Shown: piece by piece, positions 9,658-18,323 of the stretch
Numbering within the stretch: the first letter of the stretch is position 1
How the letters are laid out: each line of letters opens with the position of its first letter
Assembly: GCF_002234615.1 (NCBI RefSeq)
Contig: NZ_NMQW01000023.1
Coordinates: 1 to 64,000 of the forward strand
Origin: Paenibacillus rigui
GTDB lineage: Bacteria; Bacillota; Bacilli; Paenibacillales; NBRC-103111
Length of the DNA stretch: 64,000 nt
Reading direction: 5' to 3'
Notes under the pieces: generated by a model
What the model saw: only the letters and a program-made list of their open reading frames with translations
What the model was told of the DNA's origin: nothing
The model's database searches: none
Translations under genes and position numbers: made by a program

Positions 9658-10388
9658 AGGGGCTCCTCTTTCCACTCTACAAGATGGGGGTTCTCATCTA
9701 GGATCGAGCGGTACTGGTCGAGACTGCCCCATTTGCCTTCCGGATCACGCTCCATGTAACGCAAATATTTATGATGCCTTTCTTCCTTGGAGACGGCCCA
9801 GCCGTAATGCTTCACTCTCAGCTCGGCGAGAAAACCGGGCAGGGCGGCGTAGGACAAAGGAAGCCTTGGGACATGCTGTGCCATTCTCGGATAAAAGCAA
9901 GGAAGCTCCCGCATATAACGGACCAGTGACCGTGTGTGCCTGTGATGAATACACCAATGCTCATCCTCCCGGTAGTGGGTCGTTCCCCCCCAGAAATCAT
10001 AAAACCGGAAGCCGACCCAATCGTACCGGTCCTGATTTATGAGCTCTCGCATATGTGCCTTCGCCTTGGCATCGTATAATTCATCGGCGTCGACGGACAA
10101 AATCCAGTCCGGCTCGGTCAGGACGGCCAGCTCCCATAAAAATTGGCGCAGCTCCCACTCTTGATGGAAGCGGGACTGATGAAGGGTCACCAGGCTCTTG
10201 ACCTTGGCGAACGACCGGCACAGCTTTGCCGTATCGTCCGTGCTGGCGTCGTCAACGATGACAATTTCATCGACAAACTCGCTTAGCTCGCGCAGCACCA
10301 GCTCCAGGTATCGGTTTGCTTCGTTATGGACCTGCATGATGGCCGTCAGCTTGTTGCCGGATGTTTTACGCAGGGGTGCAGTGTTCAT
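9654..10388 (-). CDS. GT2-family glycosyltransferase
   Basis: 244 residues, a single compact GT-A domain: AIMQVHNEANRY, VDDASTDDT (45-53) and VDADELYD (about 99-106), then aromatic-rich segments (WVGFRFYDFW). A longer open frame upstream is only read-through of the neighbouring gene. The ATG at 10388 overlaps the upstream stop in an ATGA arrangement, indicating coupled translation. It lacks the TPR region of the plus-strand paralogues. Confidence 0.88.
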   Translation of the reverse strand: MNTAPLRKTSGNKLTAIMQVHNEANRYLELVLRELSEFVDEIVIVDDASTDDTAKLCRSFAKVKSLVTLHQSRFHQEWELRQFLWELAVLTEPDWILSVDADELYDAKAKAHMRELINQDRYDWVGFRFYDFWGGTTHYREDEHWCIHHRHTRSLVRYMRELPCFYPRMAQHVPRLPLSYAALPGFLAELRVKHYGWAVSKEERHHKYLRYMERDPEGKWGSLDQYRSILDENPHLVEWKEEPL

Positions 10389-11548
10389 TCCACCTTCTCC
10401 TCTCCGGTCAGGATAGCCAGGGAAGCCTGCTCGAAAGCAGCCATGTCGTCCAGATGGGATAGCGCATGCCAGTCTTTCATGGATTCGCGCAAAAAATCCG
10501 TGATCGCCATCCGGCGCCGGTTGTGAATCAAGTGAAGCGTGCCTCTTAGAATCGGTTCGGCCGCAGGATATCCCAAGGGGAGTAGCGACCGATCGATGAA
10601 GGTGAGCGCTTCTTCCCAGCGGAACACATGAATATAATTTTGCAGCTTCAGCAGTGGAGCCTGACCCTCTTCCGGCATGCGCTCCAACAGTTGAATCGCA
10701 GAGCGGTAATCTTCGTTCACCCGGTACAGCTCCGCCTTCACGAGCTCCGGCCAGCCCTGCTGCAGCCATTGGTACAGCTTGGCGGTAAGGGCTCGGTCCT
10801 CGGCGGAGAAAGCCGTAATTTCAAATTGGCGCACCGCCTTTTCCAACGAGCCGAATCGCGCCTCCATTGCCGAGAAGAACCTTACATGGGAATGCAAGCA
10901 GTCGTGAAAGTCCTGGAGCAGCATTTGCTCGAAGGAGACGGTCAAAGTGTCGCGGGCTTCCGGGCGTCCGAGGAAATATTGATAGGAGGCTAATAAGTAG
11001 CTGATGGTTTCATGCGGTCCTAATACGGCGTGTAAGCCTGTATAGTAGCGCTCACGGGCCTCCCATTGCTTGGTTACCCAAAGCTCCAACGGTTCTCCGC
11101 AACTGAATGCGGCCAGTGCCTGGTCAAGGATTTGCTCCTGCTCCATGTGATGAGCCTGCTCTTCCTGGGTAACGGCAGGGGCAGTCTCGATCCAGAATAC
11201 GGCATCCCGCTGCAGGCATTGCTCCATGTAGATTCTTTCGGAGGGGGTGACCACCAGCTGGGAGCTTGCAGCCAATAATCCGTAATACTTATTCCATAAG
11301 CCAGCGGCGACTCCCTTGGGACACGGCTCCATCCAGCAAATGATCTTCTTCGGACGAAAAGAAAGCACGGTTGTAATCCAAAAGGGAGAGGCGACAATGG
11401 CTGTGTATTCCTCTGCATTCCAGTCTTTCAGGCCGGGAAGTGCTGCTGCTTCCATCTGTATTACTGCTTCAGGCTGGGGCAATCGGTCCAGGAAGGCGGG
11501 GTAAGGAAATTCGCTTCGTACGGTAGGATTGAATACCAAATATTTCAT
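10385..11548 (-). CDS. Uncharacterised protein of the glycan cluster
   Basis: 387 residues; not recognised as a named family. The N-terminal ~150 residues look Rossmann-like (KYLVFNP, YTAIVASPFW, KKIICWMEP, ASSQLVVTPSERIYMEQ), as in an N-terminal GT-B lobe. The C-terminal half is helical with TPR-like spacing (AKLYQWLQQG, YRSAIQLLERMPEE). The ATG at 11548 has GGGAGGCC upstream. It is the first gene of the minus-strand operon. By analogy with GT+TPR neighbours it may be a degenerate glycosyltransferase or a scaffold; this is inference. Confidence 0.7.
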   Translation of the reverse strand: MKYLVFNPTVRSEFPYPAFLDRLPQPEAVIQMEAAALPGLKDWNAEEYTAIVASPFWITTVLSFRPKKIICWMEPCPKGVAAGLWNKYYGLLAASSQLVVTPSERIYMEQCLQRDAVFWIETAPAVTQEEQAHHMEQEQILDQALAAFSCGEPLELWVTKQWEARERYYTGLHAVLGPHETISYLLASYQYFLGRPEARDTLTVSFEQMLLQDFHDCLHSHVRFFSAMEARFGSLEKAVRQFEITAFSAEDRALTAKLYQWLQQGWPELVKAELYRVNEDYRSAIQLLERMPEEGQAPLLKLQNYIHVFRWEEALTFIDRSLLPLGYPAAEPILRGTLHLIHNRRRMAITDFLRESMKDWHALSHLDDMAAFEQASLAILTGEEKVE

Positions 11549-11741
11549 GTTTGGCCTCCCGTATATTATGTAAACATAGGTTATTGCTACATTGTATGCG
11601 TCTGCGTGCCAATGTTTGCGTACGATTGTGCCTAACAAGTCTATCTTAACCGAGTACAAGCCCAGCCTATCTTGTCCCGGCATCCAGAGACATGACCAAT
11701 CAATTCGTCATTAACAGAAAAAATTACCGCTATATACGCAG

Positions 11742-12341
11742 ATGACCAACACGTACATCACGCCGGGGGTGGAAGCTTCTCCCGAAAGCGATGCGGCCAA
11801 ATCGAACGCTTTATTTATGCTGCCTACGTGCAGCATCTCTTCGACATCAGGACAAAGCCTGCTTTTGCAAATCACAACCCCGTCGGGAAGCGGCAAAACG
11901 GTATACGTCTCCCAGGTACTGGGCAGCTCCACCGTCGCGGCTACGCTAAATATATATTCCAGTGGAACGATTAGGGGCGGGACAAGGCCCGCCCCGTTCA
12001 ACTTGAATTTTGCCAGCGCGGTAACCCGTGTCGTGACGACCAAGAGCAAAATAACAGTACGCTTGGCGGAACGCCGACGAACTTTTTTCCCTGCCGGTGA
12101 CGTCAGGAGAATATTCGGTTGCGGTAAATTTCGAATTTTGTAAGTACGAACACAAACGCGATGACCGTGCCATCTTCCACAGTGTCCCCTACGGGAGGTA
12201 CAGTGCTGTCTTTCCGTTAAGCCCGGGCCCCTTTGCGCGAACGATTATTCCGGGAGCATCGTTGTTCCCCCCAACCAGACGATTACAATGACGGTCAGTG
12301 CCGCTTTGTCGGTTTGTGGGCGTGTTGTCTGCCAATTTTAA
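11742..12341 (+). pseudogene. Frameshifted gene for a secreted/surface-type protein
   Basis: The first open stretch (11742-12143) encodes a Ser/Thr-rich beta-type protein (MTNTYITPGVEASPESDAAK...). Protein-like sequence then continues in other frames: NSTLGGTPTNFF from 12053, VTSGEYSVAVNF from 12097, VSTNTNAMTVPSSTVSP from about 12140, SPGPFARTIIPGAS near 12220, and PPNQTITMTVSAALS up to a stop at 12339-12341. At least four frame changes are needed, several at homopolymers (T6, T4, C6). It is either a decayed gene or a run of homopolymer sequencing errors. There is no clear ribosome site before the ATG. The style resembles the surface proteins encoded at 2-583 and 41870-42331. Confidence 0.7.
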
Positions 12342-12511
12342 TATGGAGTGGTGGGAGGCATAAAAGTTGAGGCTCCGGGGGGCAGCGTGATACTATGAAG
12401 GGGAACCTTTGACGAGTTAAGGGAAGTATGCAGTACAAGCTATGGCGAGTCTGCTATTGGCAAGCCGAGCTGTGAAGGGGCCTATTCCTGTGTGTAAGGA
12501 GTATTTCATAG
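12342..12511. other. Intergenic stretch, no feature recognised except the ribosome site of the next gene
   Basis: No convincing frame. TAAGGAG at about 12495-12501 serves the small ORF starting at 12512. Confidence 0.4.
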
Positions 12512-12691
12512 ATGAAGCTTATCGTCTTCTTTGTTCTGTTGTTGATGTATCCTTTGTTCCTGCATTGGATTCATATTTCCGATTTGAGGGTCGTTCCACT
12601 GGTGATTCCTTATGCGCTAGGGGTATTGTCCTTGACGATTCTCTTTTCAAGTATCGTGGAATTTTTCGTGAACAAGTGGAAAAAGGAATGA
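12512..12691 (+). CDS. Small two-helix membrane protein (59 aa)
   Basis: Short frame of 59 residues: MKLIVFFVLLLMYPLFLHWI, a short polar hinge (HISDLRV), a second hydrophobic segment and a basic end NKWKKE. AAGGAG lies 11 nt upstream of the ATG and a terminator follows immediately. Topology, charge distribution and signals support a real small inner-membrane protein. No family recognised. Confidence 0.72.
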   Translation: MKLIVFFVLLLMYPLFLHWIHISDLRVVPLVIPYALGVLSLTILFSSIVEFFVNKWKKE

Positions 12692-12695
12692 CCAA

Positions 12696-12735
12696 AAGGC
12701 CCGGCAGCTCTTTGCGGAAGAGCGGCACGGGCCTT
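12696..12735 (+). terminator. Intrinsic terminator
   Basis: AAGGCCCG pairs with CGGGCCTT, with an inner CTCTT/AAGAG stem. The T-run is poor. It sits just after the 59-residue gene and could also serve the opposing ATPase gene. Confidence 0.55.
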
Positions 12736-12786
12736 CATTTACCACATAGCCAGGAAAGCATAGGTTTGGACACGAAAACCTGCAGC

Positions 12787-13659
12787 CTATCTTACCGCAG
12801 CAAGAGGCTTTTGCGGCTCCAAGGCATCCGCCGAAGCTGCGCCGCCGTTAGCAGGAGCTGTACTCCGGCTGCTCGCGCGGTTTAGCCCGAAAGGCAGGCA
12901 CAACGGTACGCCGGTTCTGGGATCGGGGATAATGTCGGCCTCGATGCCAAACACCTCACCCAAGATTTGTTGGGTCATCACCTCAGCAGGCGAACCGCTG
13001 CTTACGACCCGGCCTCGCTGAATCGCAACCATGTGCTGGGCATAGCGGGAGGCATGGTTCAGGTCATGAACGACCATGACGATCGTACGCTGCTGCTCCT
13101 CGTTCAGCTTTTGCAGCAGCTGCAATACTTCGAGCTGATGCGCCATGTCGAGGAAGGTGGTCGGCTCATCCAGGAACAAGATGTCCGTTCCCTGCGCAAG
13201 CGCCATCGCGATCCAGGCTCGCTGCCGCTGACCGCCGGACAGCTGATCGACCGGGCGATCATGGAACTCCATCACGCCGGTCATTTCCATAGCCTCGCTA
13301 ATAACGGCTTTATCCTCTTTGGTTAAGGAGCCGAATCCTTTCTGATGGGGGAACCTGCCATAAGCCACCAGCTCGGATACCGTCAAGCCTTCCGGGGCGG
13401 TCGGATTTTGCGGAAGGATGGCCAGCTGCTTGGCCACTTCCTTGGTGGACTGCTGATGAATGGACTTGCCGTCGAGAAAAACGCTCCCGCTCTTGGGCTT
13501 CATAATCCGTGCCATCGCTTTCAGAATCGTGGATTTGCCGGAGCCGTTAGCTCCTACCAGTGCGGTAATTTTGCCCGAAGGTATACGGATATTCAATTGA
13601 TTGACAATGGATCGCTCCCCGTAAGCAATATCCAGTTCCTGTGTGTACAGCCTCTCCAA
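12787..13659 (-). CDS. Iron-siderophore ABC transporter ATP-binding protein (FecE/FhuC/YusV type)
   Basis: About 290 residues: Walker [10 protein letters not shown] (about 36-44), Q-loop [10 protein letters not shown], signature LSGGQRQR, Walker [10 protein letters not shown]-loop [12 protein letters not shown]. The spacing is that of siderophore/heme importer ATPases. A TTG at 13659 is the likely start, with AGAGGAG 8 nt upstream. No permease or binding-protein gene is adjacent, as for the orphan ATPase YusV of Bacillus subtilis that energises several siderophore permeases. A Fur box lies upstream, so iron repression is expected. The C-terminal ~30 residues are Ala/Ser-rich and unusual. Confidence 0.85.
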   Translation of the reverse strand: MERLYTQELDIAYGERSIVNQLNIRIPSGKITALVGANGSGKSTILKAMARIMKPKSGSVFLDGKSIHQQSTKEVAKQLAILPQNPTAPEGLTVSELVAYGRFPHQKGFGSLTKEDKAVISEAMEMTGVMEFHDRPVDQLSGGQRQRAWIAMALAQGTDILFLDEPTTFLDMAHQLEVLQLLQKLNEEQQRTIVMVVHDLNHASRYAQHMVAIQRGRVVSSGSPAEVMTQQILGEVFGIEADIIPDPRTGVPLCLPFGLNRASSRSTAPANGGAASADALEPQKPLAAVR

Positions 13660-13736
13660 TGACGCCACTCCTCTAAGTAAGTTGTGTATTCGTTTATGAT
13701 ATGAGCAGATAATTATCGTTATTTTAGAATAAAACA

Positions 13737-13758
13737 ATAATGAGAATCATTATCATCT
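13737..13758 (-). promoter_or_regulatory. Fur box upstream of the siderophore ATPase gene
   Basis: AATAATGAGAATCATTATC matches the Fur inverted repeat of 7-1-7 type. It lies about 78 nt before the ATPase start, in AT-rich promoter sequence. Confidence 0.85.
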
Positions 13759-13808
13759 AATTATAAGGAAAGCTGATCCCGATTTCAATAGCGGATTTGA
13801 TTGTCGAT

Positions 13809-13850
13809 AAAAAACCGCTGCTCCCTGCAGGTTTCCCTGGCGGAACAGCG
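13809..13850 (-). terminator. Intrinsic terminator of the gluconate operon
   Basis: Read on the minus strand, CGCTGTTCC and GGAGCAGCG form an interrupted stem followed by G and six T. It lies 56 nt after the 6-phosphogluconate dehydrogenase stop. Confidence 0.75.
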
Positions 13851-13905
13851 CAAAGCCGTTTTCACGGCATTTATGATGATAATTCCGGTTCATTTTGATG
13901 AACGC

Positions 13906-14811
13906 TTATTTGTTAGCAACGACGGCATGACCGCCAAACTCATTGCGGAGCGCTGCGACAACTTTGCCGTGGAATGTGTCCGAATCGAGCGAACGGTACC
14001 GCATGAACAAGGACATGGCGATGACGGGGGCGGAAGCTTGCAGATCCAACGCCGTCTCCACTGTCCACCGGCCTTCGCCGGACGATTGCATCACACCCTG
14101 AATCGAATCGAGCTTCGGATCCTTCGAGAAGGCCCGCTCCGTCAGGTCCATCAGCCAGCTGCGGATGACCGATCCGTTCGCCCATACCCGCGCAACCTCC
14201 TCGTAGTTAAAGTTGTAGTGACTCTTGCTCAGCACCTCAAAGCCTTCGGCAATGGACTGCATCATCCCGTATTCAATGCCGTTATGCACCATTTTGAGAA
14301 AATGCCCGCTGCCCGCTTCTCCAGCATACAAATAACCTTTGTCCACGGAGATGTCCTTGAACAGCGGCTCGAGCTGATCGAATACCGTGCGGCTGCCGCC
14401 GATCATGAAGCATCCTCCCTCGCGCGCTCCTTCCGTCCCCCCGGAGGTGCCGACGTCCAATAAGTGGATGCCTGACTCCTGCAGCTTGGCCGAACGGGCA
14501 ATGGATTCCTTGTAGTGGGAGTTGCCCCCTTCGATCACGATATCGCCCGGCTGCAGCAAAGTCGTTAAACTATCGATCACCGAGTCTACGATCTGGCCTG
14601 CGGGGACCATAACCCATACGATGCGTGGAGCATCCAGCTTCCGTACAAGCTCTTCGATGGAAGATGCCGGGACGGCTCCTTGTGCGGCCAAAGCCTGAGC
14701 CGGTTCGGGATTCACGTCGAACGCGACGACGGAATGCCCGTGCTCCAAAATATTTTCAGCCAGGTTGTAGCCCATTTTACCGAGTCCGATCAACCCTAGT
14801 TTCATAGTCAT
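13906..14811 (-). CDS. 6-phosphogluconate dehydrogenase, decarboxylating (short GntZ/YqeC type)
   Basis: 301 residues. Catalyses oxidative decarboxylation of 6-phosphogluconate to ribulose 5-phosphate. Seen: N-terminal NAD(P) site GLIGLGKMG (6-14), substrate motif DVGTSGGTEGAREGG (about 118-132), and the catalytic Lys region HFLKMVHNGIEYGMM. The length fits the short, often NAD-dependent class rather than the ~470-residue Gnd. AGGAGCTGA precedes ATGACTATG; either ATG could start. It follows gntP by 35 nt, so gluconate taken up by GntP is probably routed through this enzyme. A gluconokinase gene is not in the window. Confidence 0.92.
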   Translation of the reverse strand: MTMKLGLIGLGKMGYNLAENILEHGHSVVAFDVNPEPAQALAAQGAVPASSIEELVRKLDAPRIVWVMVPAGQIVDSVIDSLTTLLQPGDIVIEGGNSHYKESIARSAKLQESGIHLLDVGTSGGTEGAREGGCFMIGGSRTVFDQLEPLFKDISVDKGYLYAGEAGSGHFLKMVHNGIEYGMMQSIAEGFEVLSKSHYNFNYEEVARVWANGSVIRSWLMDLTERAFSKDPKLDSIQGVMQSSGEGRWTVETALDLQASAPVIAMSLFMRYRSLDSDTFHGKVVAALRNEFGGHAVVANK

Positions 14812-14846
14812 TCAGCTCCTAAAAAAATAATGATCCTAATAATTAA

Positions 14847-16172
14847 TCAAATAAACGTGTTAAGAAGCAGGATAAGCAGCAAAGCGACGACCGAAATAAT
14901 CGTCTCCATTAGCGTCCATGTCAACAGCGTTTCCTTAATCGACATGTTGAAATATTCCTTGAACATCCAGAAGCCCGAATCGTTCAGGTGCGATAAAATA
15001 AGCGAGCCTGCACCCGTGGACAGGGCCATCAGCTCGGGCGAGACGCCGGGCATCGCGGCTGCAATAGGTGCGACGATGCCTGCCGCCGTCATCATCGATA
15101 CGGTAGCTGAGCCCGTCGCCACGCGGATCAGCGCGGCAATCAGCCAGCCCAGCACAAGCGGCGAGATGGCGGAGGTGGAGGCCCAGTCCGCAATCGCCTT
15201 GCCGATGCCGGACTCCAGCAGCACCTTGTTGAAAGCACCGCCCGCGCCGATGACGAGCAAAATGGAGGCGGTCGGCGCCAAACAATCATTCGTCAGCTTC
15301 AGAATCGTTTCACGGTTCATACCGCGGAAAAACCCCAGGCTGAAGAAGGAAAACAGTGTGGAGACCAGCAAGGAAACGACGGGGTCTCCGATAAATTCAA
15401 ACGAAGTGCGGGCGGTTCCCGGCGCCAGATTGACGGTGGACCAGGAAGCGGCCATCATCAGGAGGACAGGGAGCAGAATCGTGAAGATCGTAATGCCGAA
15501 GCCCGGCAAAATACGGTTCTCGTCGCTGTTTAACAGCTGGTCGCCTAGTTCTTTAGGGACGCTTTTGAATATTTTGCTGCCGACGAATTTGCCATATAAC
15601 GGGCCTGCAATGATCGCTGTCGGAAATCCGACGATCAAGGAATACAGGATGGTTTTCCCGACGTCAGCCTTGAAAATGCCAACGGCCGCCATGGCGGCAG
15701 GGTGCGGCGGCACCAAGCCGTGAACAACGGAAAGACCCGCAATCAACGGAATGCCGATCTGCACAAGCGACAGCCCGGTAGCGCGGCCGATCGTAAAAAT
15801 GAGCGGGATCATCAGGACAAAGCCGACCTGGAAAAACACCGGAATGCCCACAATAAAGCCGACAAGCATCATCGCCCAATGAACCTGCTTTTCCCCGAAG
15901 GCGTTAATAAGCGTCTTCGCGATGCGTTCAGCGCCGCCGGATTCGGCCATCATTTTGCCCAGCATGGTTCCGAGTCCGAGAACGATGGCGAGAAACCCGA
16001 GCGTACCACCCATCCCGTCCTTCACGGCGGTAATGATTTTGGCAAGCGGCATGCCTGCTGCAAGACCTGTGCCGATGGCCGTAATGATGAGAGCAACGAA
16101 CGGATTGAGCTTGGCCCATGTAATGAGCAGTAACAATACCACAATGGCGGCAACAACGATCCCTATTAACAT
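14847..16172 (-). CDS. gntP: Gluconate:proton symporter, GntP family
   Basis: About 441 residues with 12 or more hydrophobic segments. The GntP family pattern is clear: LNPFVALIITAIGTGLAAGM near the N-terminus, the loop HGLVPPHPAAMAAV in the middle, and a C-terminal hydrophobic tail. The ATG at 16172 is chosen because GGGGAG lies 8 nt upstream; a GTG at 16181 overlaps that site. It is cotranscribed with the dehydrogenase and is likely controlled by the RpiR-type regulator upstream. Gluconate is the most probable substrate; related family members move other sugar acids. Confidence 0.9.
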   Translation of the reverse strand: MLIGIVVAAIVVLLLLITWAKLNPFVALIITAIGTGLAAGMPLAKIITAVKDGMGGTLGFLAIVLGLGTMLGKMMAESGGAERIAKTLINAFGEKQVHWAMMLVGFIVGIPVFFQVGFVLMIPLIFTIGRATGLSLVQIGIPLIAGLSVVHGLVPPHPAAMAAVGIFKADVGKTILYSLIVGFPTAIIAGPLYGKFVGSKIFKSVPKELGDQLLNSDENRILPGFGITIFTILLPVLLMMAASWSTVNLAPGTARTSFEFIGDPVVSLLVSTLFSFFSLGFFRGMNRETILKLTNDCLAPTASILLVIGAGGAFNKVLLESGIGKAIADWASTSAISPLVLGWLIAALIRVATGSATVSMMTAAGIVAPIAAAMPGVSPELMALSTGAGSLILSHLNDSGFWMFKEYFNMSIKETLLTWTLMETIISVVALLLILLLNTFI

Positions 16173-16321
16173 GATGTTCACTCCCCGCGGTGATTAAGCT
16201 GCAGCTGTATTTCGGCTCGTTTGCTACAGGTATGTAGTCCCGTTTAGGTTGCAAATGAATGCCAGAAAATATTCCAAGCTTTTCACCCGGCGAAAGTGAT
16301 TAGGAAATGATTTCTGTCTCT

Positions 16322-16365
16322 ATTATAAAAGAATATTTTTTCATAAACAATACAATTAATGAAAA
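16322..16365 (-). promoter_or_regulatory. gntP promoter with overlapping palindromic operator
   Basis: On the minus strand TTGTTT and TATAAT are separated by 17 nt (16350-16322). An inverted repeat TTTTCATAAA / TTAATGAAAA with an 8-nt spacer (16338-16365) covers the -35 box. This is the expected place for a repressor; the adjacent RpiR-type protein is the candidate. A related GAAA-N5-TTTC motif occurs at 17342-17354 before the regulator gene. Confidence 0.7.
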
Positions 16366-16457
16366 TTATTTTTATTTTACTGCAAAAAAATACGCCGGGC
16401 ACGAATTACAAAAGAGTCCCGACGGTCTTAATATCAAAGTAGGCAGGCTTCTGCCGG

Positions 16458-17318
16458 TTAAATCCGTTTATCGGAAATGACCTCCCGTATTTTTTGCAGA
16501 TTGTCCAGCGTTTCCGCCGGACGAAGCAGCGATAATCCGACATAGAGTGCATCCATGATGCACAGCTGGGCAATCCGGGCCGAGATGGCTTCCGTACGGA
16601 AGGAGGTTTCCCGGGTCGAGGTGTACAGCTTGACGTCCGCCAATTGGGCGAGAGGGGATTTGTTATAGCTTGTGATAGCAATCGTTCGGGCCCCGTTGGA
16701 TTTGGCGATCTCGAACGCCTGCAGCATATCCTTATTGCTGCCGGAGTGGGAAATGCCGACAACGACACATTCGCTGTCGAGCAGTGCTGCGGTCATCACC
16801 TGCAGGTGCGTGTCCGTCTGGGAAATGCAGTTCAATCCGGCCCGGATGAATTTGTGGTAGGCATCGTCAGCGATGGGAGCGGAACCGCCCACGGCATAGA
16901 ACAGCACCTTTTTCGCCGCATTCAGCAAACGGACGGCCTCGGTCAGCGACCCTTCATCCAACACCTGCAGCGTATCGGTTATGCCGAGCAGATTGGCGTT
17001 AAACACCTTTTGCGCCACGGTCAGCATTTCATCTCCCGGCTGCACTTCCTCGTGAATATTTTGCATCGGCTGCTTGACCAGCTCACTGGCCAGCGCGATT
17101 TTGAGATCCTGATACCCTTTATAGCCAAGCTGCCGGCACAACCGGAAAATCGTCGCTTCCGCGCAGTGCGTCACCTCAGCCAGCTCGCTGATCGACAAAT
17201 GGACGACATCCTGGGGGTTTTGCAAAATGTGGTCGGCAATGCCCTGAAGCTTGGGGGACAAGCCGGGGTAAGAGGACCGCAGCTGGGCTAGGCCTCCGGA
17301 AGGCAAAGGTCTGTTCAT
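16458..17318 (-). CDS. RpiR/MurR-family transcriptional regulator
   Basis: About 286 residues: an N-terminal helix-turn-helix (ELAEVTHCAEATIFRLCRQL) and a C-terminal SIS sugar-phosphate-binding domain (VLFYAVGGSAPIADDAYHKF, VVVGISHSGSNKDML, ITSYNKSPLAQLAD). AGGAGT 9 nt upstream supports the ATG at 17318; longer starts run into the promoter. Located directly upstream of gntP in the same orientation, it likely senses a gluconate-derived phosphate such as 6-phosphogluconate. The ligand is inferred. Confidence 0.88.
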   Translation of the reverse strand: MNRPLPSGGLAQLRSSYPGLSPKLQGIADHILQNPQDVVHLSISELAEVTHCAEATIFRLCRQLGYKGYQDLKIALASELVKQPMQNIHEEVQPGDEMLTVAQKVFNANLLGITDTLQVLDEGSLTEAVRLLNAAKKVLFYAVGGSAPIADDAYHKFIRAGLNCISQTDTHLQVMTAALLDSECVVVGISHSGSNKDMLQAFEIAKSNGARTIAITSYNKSPLAQLADVKLYTSTRETSFRTEAISARIAQLCIMDALYVGLSLLRPAETLDNLQKIREVISDKRI

Positions 17319-17506
17319 TCTATTGAGACTCCTCGTTTGAAGAAAATTTTTTTCATATAGAAATATAAGTTTCATCCCATAGTATACTACAGCAGCCTTA
17401 GCCGGAAGCAATCTAATTTTACTCTTCAACCCGCTCAAGACATAACCGACGGAGAATAGGGTATATTATCCCTGATTTGACATCTTGAGACCAAGGGGGA
17501 ACCTTC

Positions 17507-18289
17507 ATGAAACGTGGGGCTGCTTGCCTTGCGCTGCTTCTCTTGTTAGCCTTGTGGATGCCTGTCCCGTTGCAGGCCTCCGATGCGCAGAATCCTTATC
17601 ATTTCGGGTTCAAAAAAAGCAAAAACGAGAAGCTGGCCAATATTGATGAGGAAGGCTTCAAGGCCATGCTTCAAAAAAATGATGCAATCTTTCTCGGGGA
17701 TGTGACCAAGAAAGAATTGTATTTGACCTTCGATAACGGTTATGAGAACGGATATACCGGTAAAATCCTGGATGTATTGAAGGAAGCGAAGGTTCCGGCC
17801 ATTTTTTTCATTACGGGGCATTATGTGAAGGAAGAGCCGGAATTGGTGAAACGGATGGTCGATGAAGGCCATTTGGTGGGCAACCATTCCTGGAGCCATC
17901 CGGATATGAGCCAGATTTCGAATGCCCGCTTGAAAGAGGAGCTGGATAAGGTCAAGGTCGAGGTCAGTACGCTGACGAATCAGAAGGAAATGCATTATTT
18001 GCGCCCGCCGAGAGGAATATTTAACGAGCGCATTTTATCGGAGAGCAAGCAGTTGGGCTACACGAGCGTCTTTTGGTCGGTTGCTTACCGGGATTGGGAT
18101 ACGAAGGTTCAGAGGGGAGCGGGCTTCGCTTACGATAGCGTAATGAGCCAGCTTCATCCCGGGGCGGTCATCCTGCTGCATTCCGTGTCCAAGGACAATG
18201 CGGACGCGCTCGGCAAAATCATTGCCGGCGCCAGGGCGAAAGGGTATGAATTTAAAAGCTTGGACCAGCTTCAAACGAAAAACTATTAA
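17507..18289 (+). CDS. pdaA: Polysaccharide deacetylase PdaA (muramic delta-lactam formation in spore cortex)
   Basis: 260 residues with a cleavable signal peptide (about 1-25, ending LQA-SDA). NodB-type deacetylase: TFDNGYENGYT (motif 1, catalytic and metal Asp), NHSWSHPDMS (motif 2, metal His), RPPRG (motif 3), and HPGAVILLHSVSKDNA near the C-terminus. The TFDNGYENG form is characteristic of PdaA, which removes N-acetyl groups from muramic acid during delta-lactam synthesis in the spore cortex. Presence of this gene supports a spore-former. AAGGGGGAACC precedes the ATG. Confidence 0.92.
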   Translation: MKRGAACLALLLLLALWMPVPLQASDAQNPYHFGFKKSKNEKLANIDEEGFKAMLQKNDAIFLGDVTKKELYLTFDNGYENGYTGKILDVLKEAKVPAIFFITGHYVKEEPELVKRMVDEGHLVGNHSWSHPDMSQISNARLKEELDKVKVEVSTLTNQKEMHYLRPPRGIFNERILSESKQLGYTSVFWSVAYRDWDTKVQRGAGFAYDSVMSQLHPGAVILLHSVSKDNADALGKIIAGARAKGYEFKSLDQLQTKNY

Positions 18290-18323
18290 TGTAAGCAGAT
18301 AAAGCAAAGGAGAATTGTGATTC

